DNA from: Pelargonium cotyledonis
Lineage: Eukaryota > Streptophyta > Magnoliopsida > Geraniales > Geraniaceae
Reading direction: 5' to 3'
Length of the DNA stretch: 49,364 nucleotides
NCBI GenBank assembly: GCA_036897625.1
Contig: JAYMTA010000056.1
Coordinates: forward strand, 1 to 49,364
Shown: piece after piece, positions 47,769-49,364 of the stretch
Position numbering within the stretch: position 1 is the first letter of the stretch
Layout: each line of letters opens with the position of its first letter
Program-made: the position numbers and the translations under genes
The notes under the pieces: generated by a model
Database searches by the model: none
Seen by the model: the letters and a program-made list of their open reading frames with translations, nothing else
Told to the model about the DNA's origin: nothing

Positions 47769-48103
47769 TAGGGGCAGTAATGGAGCATGAGATGGGACAA
47801 GTTGGTAGCTCCTTGAGTGAAGGAGGAGCCAATGAAACCTTAGATCTATTTGTTCAATAACATGTTGTCTTCACAATACCATGTGCCCGCTTCTCTTCAC
47901 AATTGTGTCGGCAGGAAGGACCATATTGTCCGGTTGTTCACAATTGGGTCCGGACCGAACTTTCATATCGAATTAGATCAATAGTAGACCGGATTAGACC
48001 GGATCGATCTTCAAATCAATTAACGTTAAATTATAATTTATTTTTATTTAATAGACGGTTACTAAACGTCTAAACTTCAACAATCAGTAAAATTTGTATT
48101 TTA

Positions 48104-48235
48104 AAAAGATGTCGTGGGGGGTCGTGGGTTCAAATCCCATTGCGTTGGGAGGGGTGGGGTGGAGTTTAAAGAGAAGAGCTACCCTCTATTGTGTAGCTTA
48201 ACTAGTTAGTTTTTTTATAAAAAAAAAAAAAATAG
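48104..48235 (+). mobile_element. Possible truncated SINE
   Basis: GGTTCAAATCC at 48127-48137 is a perfect pol III B box, and an A-run ends the segment at about 48222-48235. The A box region is absent or degenerate, so the 5' end is probably truncated. Confidence 0.4.
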
Positions 48236-49059
48236 TTGTGCCGGTGCAAATGGGGCATGTGCTACTGGGAGTCATGTTTTTATTTTGTTATAAGAATCAT
48301 GCTTATTTATTTATTTTTAAAATATGAAAAGTGCATGAAATTCAGAAAAAAATAAAAATAAAATACAAACCCTAATGAAAACGAAAGAAATGCATTTATG
48401 ATGTTTAGCTTTTTCTCTAGCCTTGAGGCATTCAAAGTCGGTCCGTGATAAACACACGATAAACACATGTAAGATATATCACATACAAATTAATTCTCTT
48501 TTGAAATACAAAGGTTTACAAGAAGACAAAATTTTTGGTACCATATTTTAACGCAATTACATTTTATGGTGTTTGAATTCAAAACCTCTAGTTAAATTGA
48601 GACAACCCTTGTTATTTCGACTTTTAAAAAAAATGATTTTCAACACGAACAATGTCATATAAATAACAATTTATAACCTCTCATTTTATGTCATGAACTT
48701 GTCTAAATATATATCATAACGTAGGAACTGATACGATTAAAAGTAGATCGATAAACTAATTAAGTTAACTAACCGAAAAATATTTCTTATTTCCTTTTCG
48801 CGCGTCATGTTCTGTAGTTTGAGTAACTAAATCAATCAAATTGGCAATTTAATCTAACTAGAATTGATTCAATTCTAGTATAATTTAAAGATATTATTTT
48901 AAATTGAACACTACTGTTAAAAATTGACTGAGCCTAAATTTATTGGGAGGGTTGGTGTTGGTCATGGTCACTACACTTGGTCCACTTCAAATATTCAAAA
49001 CATAAATAATAATATATTAATAGTGAAAATTATATACTATTATTTTAAGGATAAAATGT

Positions 49060-49260
49060 ATATCAATTAATTGATATATCAGTTGCAATTTGAGAAGTCA
49101 ATGAGGTGATGACACATAATTTAAAATCACTTACACCCACCAAAGTGAATTTGTAAGAGCGGAGTGACCCGTCCGGATTCATGATTTTAAATGAGGTGTC
49201 ATCACCTTATTAGTTTAACTGATATAACTTTATATCGGTTAACTGATATATATTAAATCC
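49060..49260. mobile_element. Fold-back (inverted-repeat) element
   Basis: The left arm contains TATATCAGTT, GAGGTGATGACAC and ATTTAAAATCA; the right arm, about 49185-49245, holds the reverse complements TGATTTTAAAT, GTGTCATCACCT and AACTGATATA. A spacer of about 50 bases (CTTACACCCACC to CCGTCCGGATTC) separates the arms. The TTAGTTTAACTGATATAA part also occurs at 5-25 at the start of the window. Class uncertain, MITE-like. Confidence 0.5.
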
Positions 49261-49364
49261 TTATTTTAAACATATGTTACGAAAAAGATTGTGAGCTGAG
49301 CCACTAAAGCCGGATAAGCCAGCCGAGCAATCACGGCGGGGGGGGGGGGTCAACCTCCGCTCCC
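49261..49364. other. Window end with G-run
   Basis: No gene. A run of about 12 G (after CACGGC) is present at 49338-49349. It would be prone to sequencing error. Confidence 0.6.

Noticed and set aside
47802-47832. Possible miR319/miR159-type precursor
   Set aside because: The AGCTCC/GGAGG stem superficially recalls it, but the mature miR319/miR159 sequence is absent and the hairpin is only about 31 nt, too short for a plant miRNA precursor.

Overview
This is nuclear DNA from a flowering plant, most likely a eudicot. Genes are split by short GT-AG introns in AT-rich sequence, intergenic DNA carries typical plant MITEs, a LINE tail and SINE-like pieces, and the proteins match plant families closely (shaggy-related kinase, plant serpins, dirigent protein, separate ATP-citrate lyase alpha subunit). 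Rosaceae is a guess from the general feel of the proteins, not something the sequence proves.

Layout, left to right. 1-2786: gene-poor, with a 5'-truncated LINE tail bounded by a 12-bp target-site duplication. 2787-6835 (minus): a subgroup-I shaggy/GSK3-like kinase with 12 coding exons. 8365-12354 (minus): an RPAP2/RTR1 homologue (RNA polymerase II assembly or CTD phosphatase factor) with 7 coding exons and MITEs in its introns. It shares a divergent promoter region with 14899-18231 (plus): SPT16, the large FACT subunit, whose coding region is one uninterrupted exon. 18559-25800: a duplicated block holding SPT16 3'-UTR sequence and serpin genes (minus). Two serpins are clear pseudogenes, one is a fragment, and the fourth is complete except for one extra base. 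26299-26886 (minus): a dirigent-like protein. 27742-30942 (minus): a second full-length intronless SPT16 in inverted, tail-to-tail orientation to the first. 34654-39172 (plus): ATP-citrate lyase subunit A with 12 coding exons. 40011-40085 (minus): a tRNA-like gene. 42397-42693 (plus): a small secreted Gly-rich peptide with a good TATA box. 42700-49364: gene-free AT-rich DNA with diverged repeats and a fold-back element.

Functionally, RPAP2 and the two SPT16 genes all serve RNA polymerase II transcription, and RPAP2 and SPT16 copy 1 sit head to head. The kinase, dirigent protein, ATP-citrate lyase and secreted peptide have no evident link to each other. Nothing in the window looks like a bacterial-style gene system. 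The most informative observations are the inverted SPT16 pair, the decaying serpin block that has copied the SPT16 3' end, a divergent KRP-repeat tail on one SPT16, and an unusual replacement of a conserved kinase motif. Exon boundaries were placed by hand from GT-AG sites, reading frame and family conservation; no alignment or RNA data were available.
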